From contig JBBQFD010000031.1 of NCBI GenBank assembly GCA_038321575.1, forward strand, positions 1-5,041: 5,041 nt of DNA, read 5' to 3'. Under the pieces are notes generated by a model. It saw nothing but the letters and a program-made list of their open reading frames with translations, was not told the origin of the DNA and made no database searches. The position numbers and the translations under genes are program-made. Source of the stretch: JBBQFD01 sp038321575. Its GTDB lineage: Bacteria; Bacillota_I; Bacilli_A; RF39; UBA660. Shown piece after piece: positions 5,025-5,041 of this stretch (position 1 is its first letter; the number at the start of each line of letters is the position of its first letter).

Positions 5025-5041
5025 GATAATAATATGATAGG

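Noticed and set aside
5034..5041. ATG at 5034 as the start of a next gene
   Set aside because: There is no ribosome binding site before it and it lies about 10 nt from the -10 box, at or next to the expected transcription start. Only eight bases are visible.
1..5041. A novel defence, mobile or CRISPR-like system
   Set aside because: No transposase, integrase, recombinase, toxin-antitoxin or nuclease signature is visible on either strand, and there are no spaced repeats. Composition is even, and the recognised genes are housekeeping genes.

Overview
The window reads as a piece of chromosome from a low-GC (about 30% by eye) Firmicutes-type bacterium, probably on the Bacilli, Erysipelotrichia or Mollicutes side. 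This placement is an inference from AT-richness, strong AGGAGG-type ribosome binding sites, a Bacillus-like L20-type infC leader and the Firmicutes yqeG-yqeH gene pair. The genetic code looks standard: all seven tryptophans in the assigned proteins are TGG and no reading frame contains TGA. All nine genes lie on the + strand and are tightly packed. I see no mobile element, CRISPR array, tRNA or rRNA gene.

Region 1 (1-349) is the 3' part of the elongation factor P gene. Region 2 (about 381-1832) is the translation operon infC-rpmI-rplT. It has a consensus promoter, a roughly 135-nt leader with mutually exclusive antiterminator and terminator hairpins of the L20-leader type, an infC gene that almost certainly starts at AUU, then L35 and L20, and a terminator that overlaps the rplT stop codon. 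L20 carries an extra C-terminal segment of about 54 residues that resembles a Rho N-terminal/SAP-like helical domain.

Region 3 (1830-2940) is a two-gene unit with its own extended -10 promoter. It encodes a HAD-fold phosphatase resembling the 5'(3')-deoxyribonucleotidase group and an unrecognised 174-residue protein. Region 4 (2953-4513) has its own promoter and the overlapping pair yqeG (HAD phosphatase) and yqeH (circularly permuted GTPase for 30S assembly). Region 5 (4565-5005) is a single small four-helix membrane protein with its own promoter and terminator. A further -10 box at the window's end points to a gene beyond it.

The known genes share a theme of translation: EF-P eases stalled peptide-bond formation, IF3 acts in initiation, L35 and L20 are large-subunit proteins (L20 is also the expected repressor of its own operon), and YqeH acts in small-subunit assembly. 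Most of the window is ordinary housekeeping DNA. The parts most worth a second look are the L20 tail fusion and the layout of the infC leader switch.
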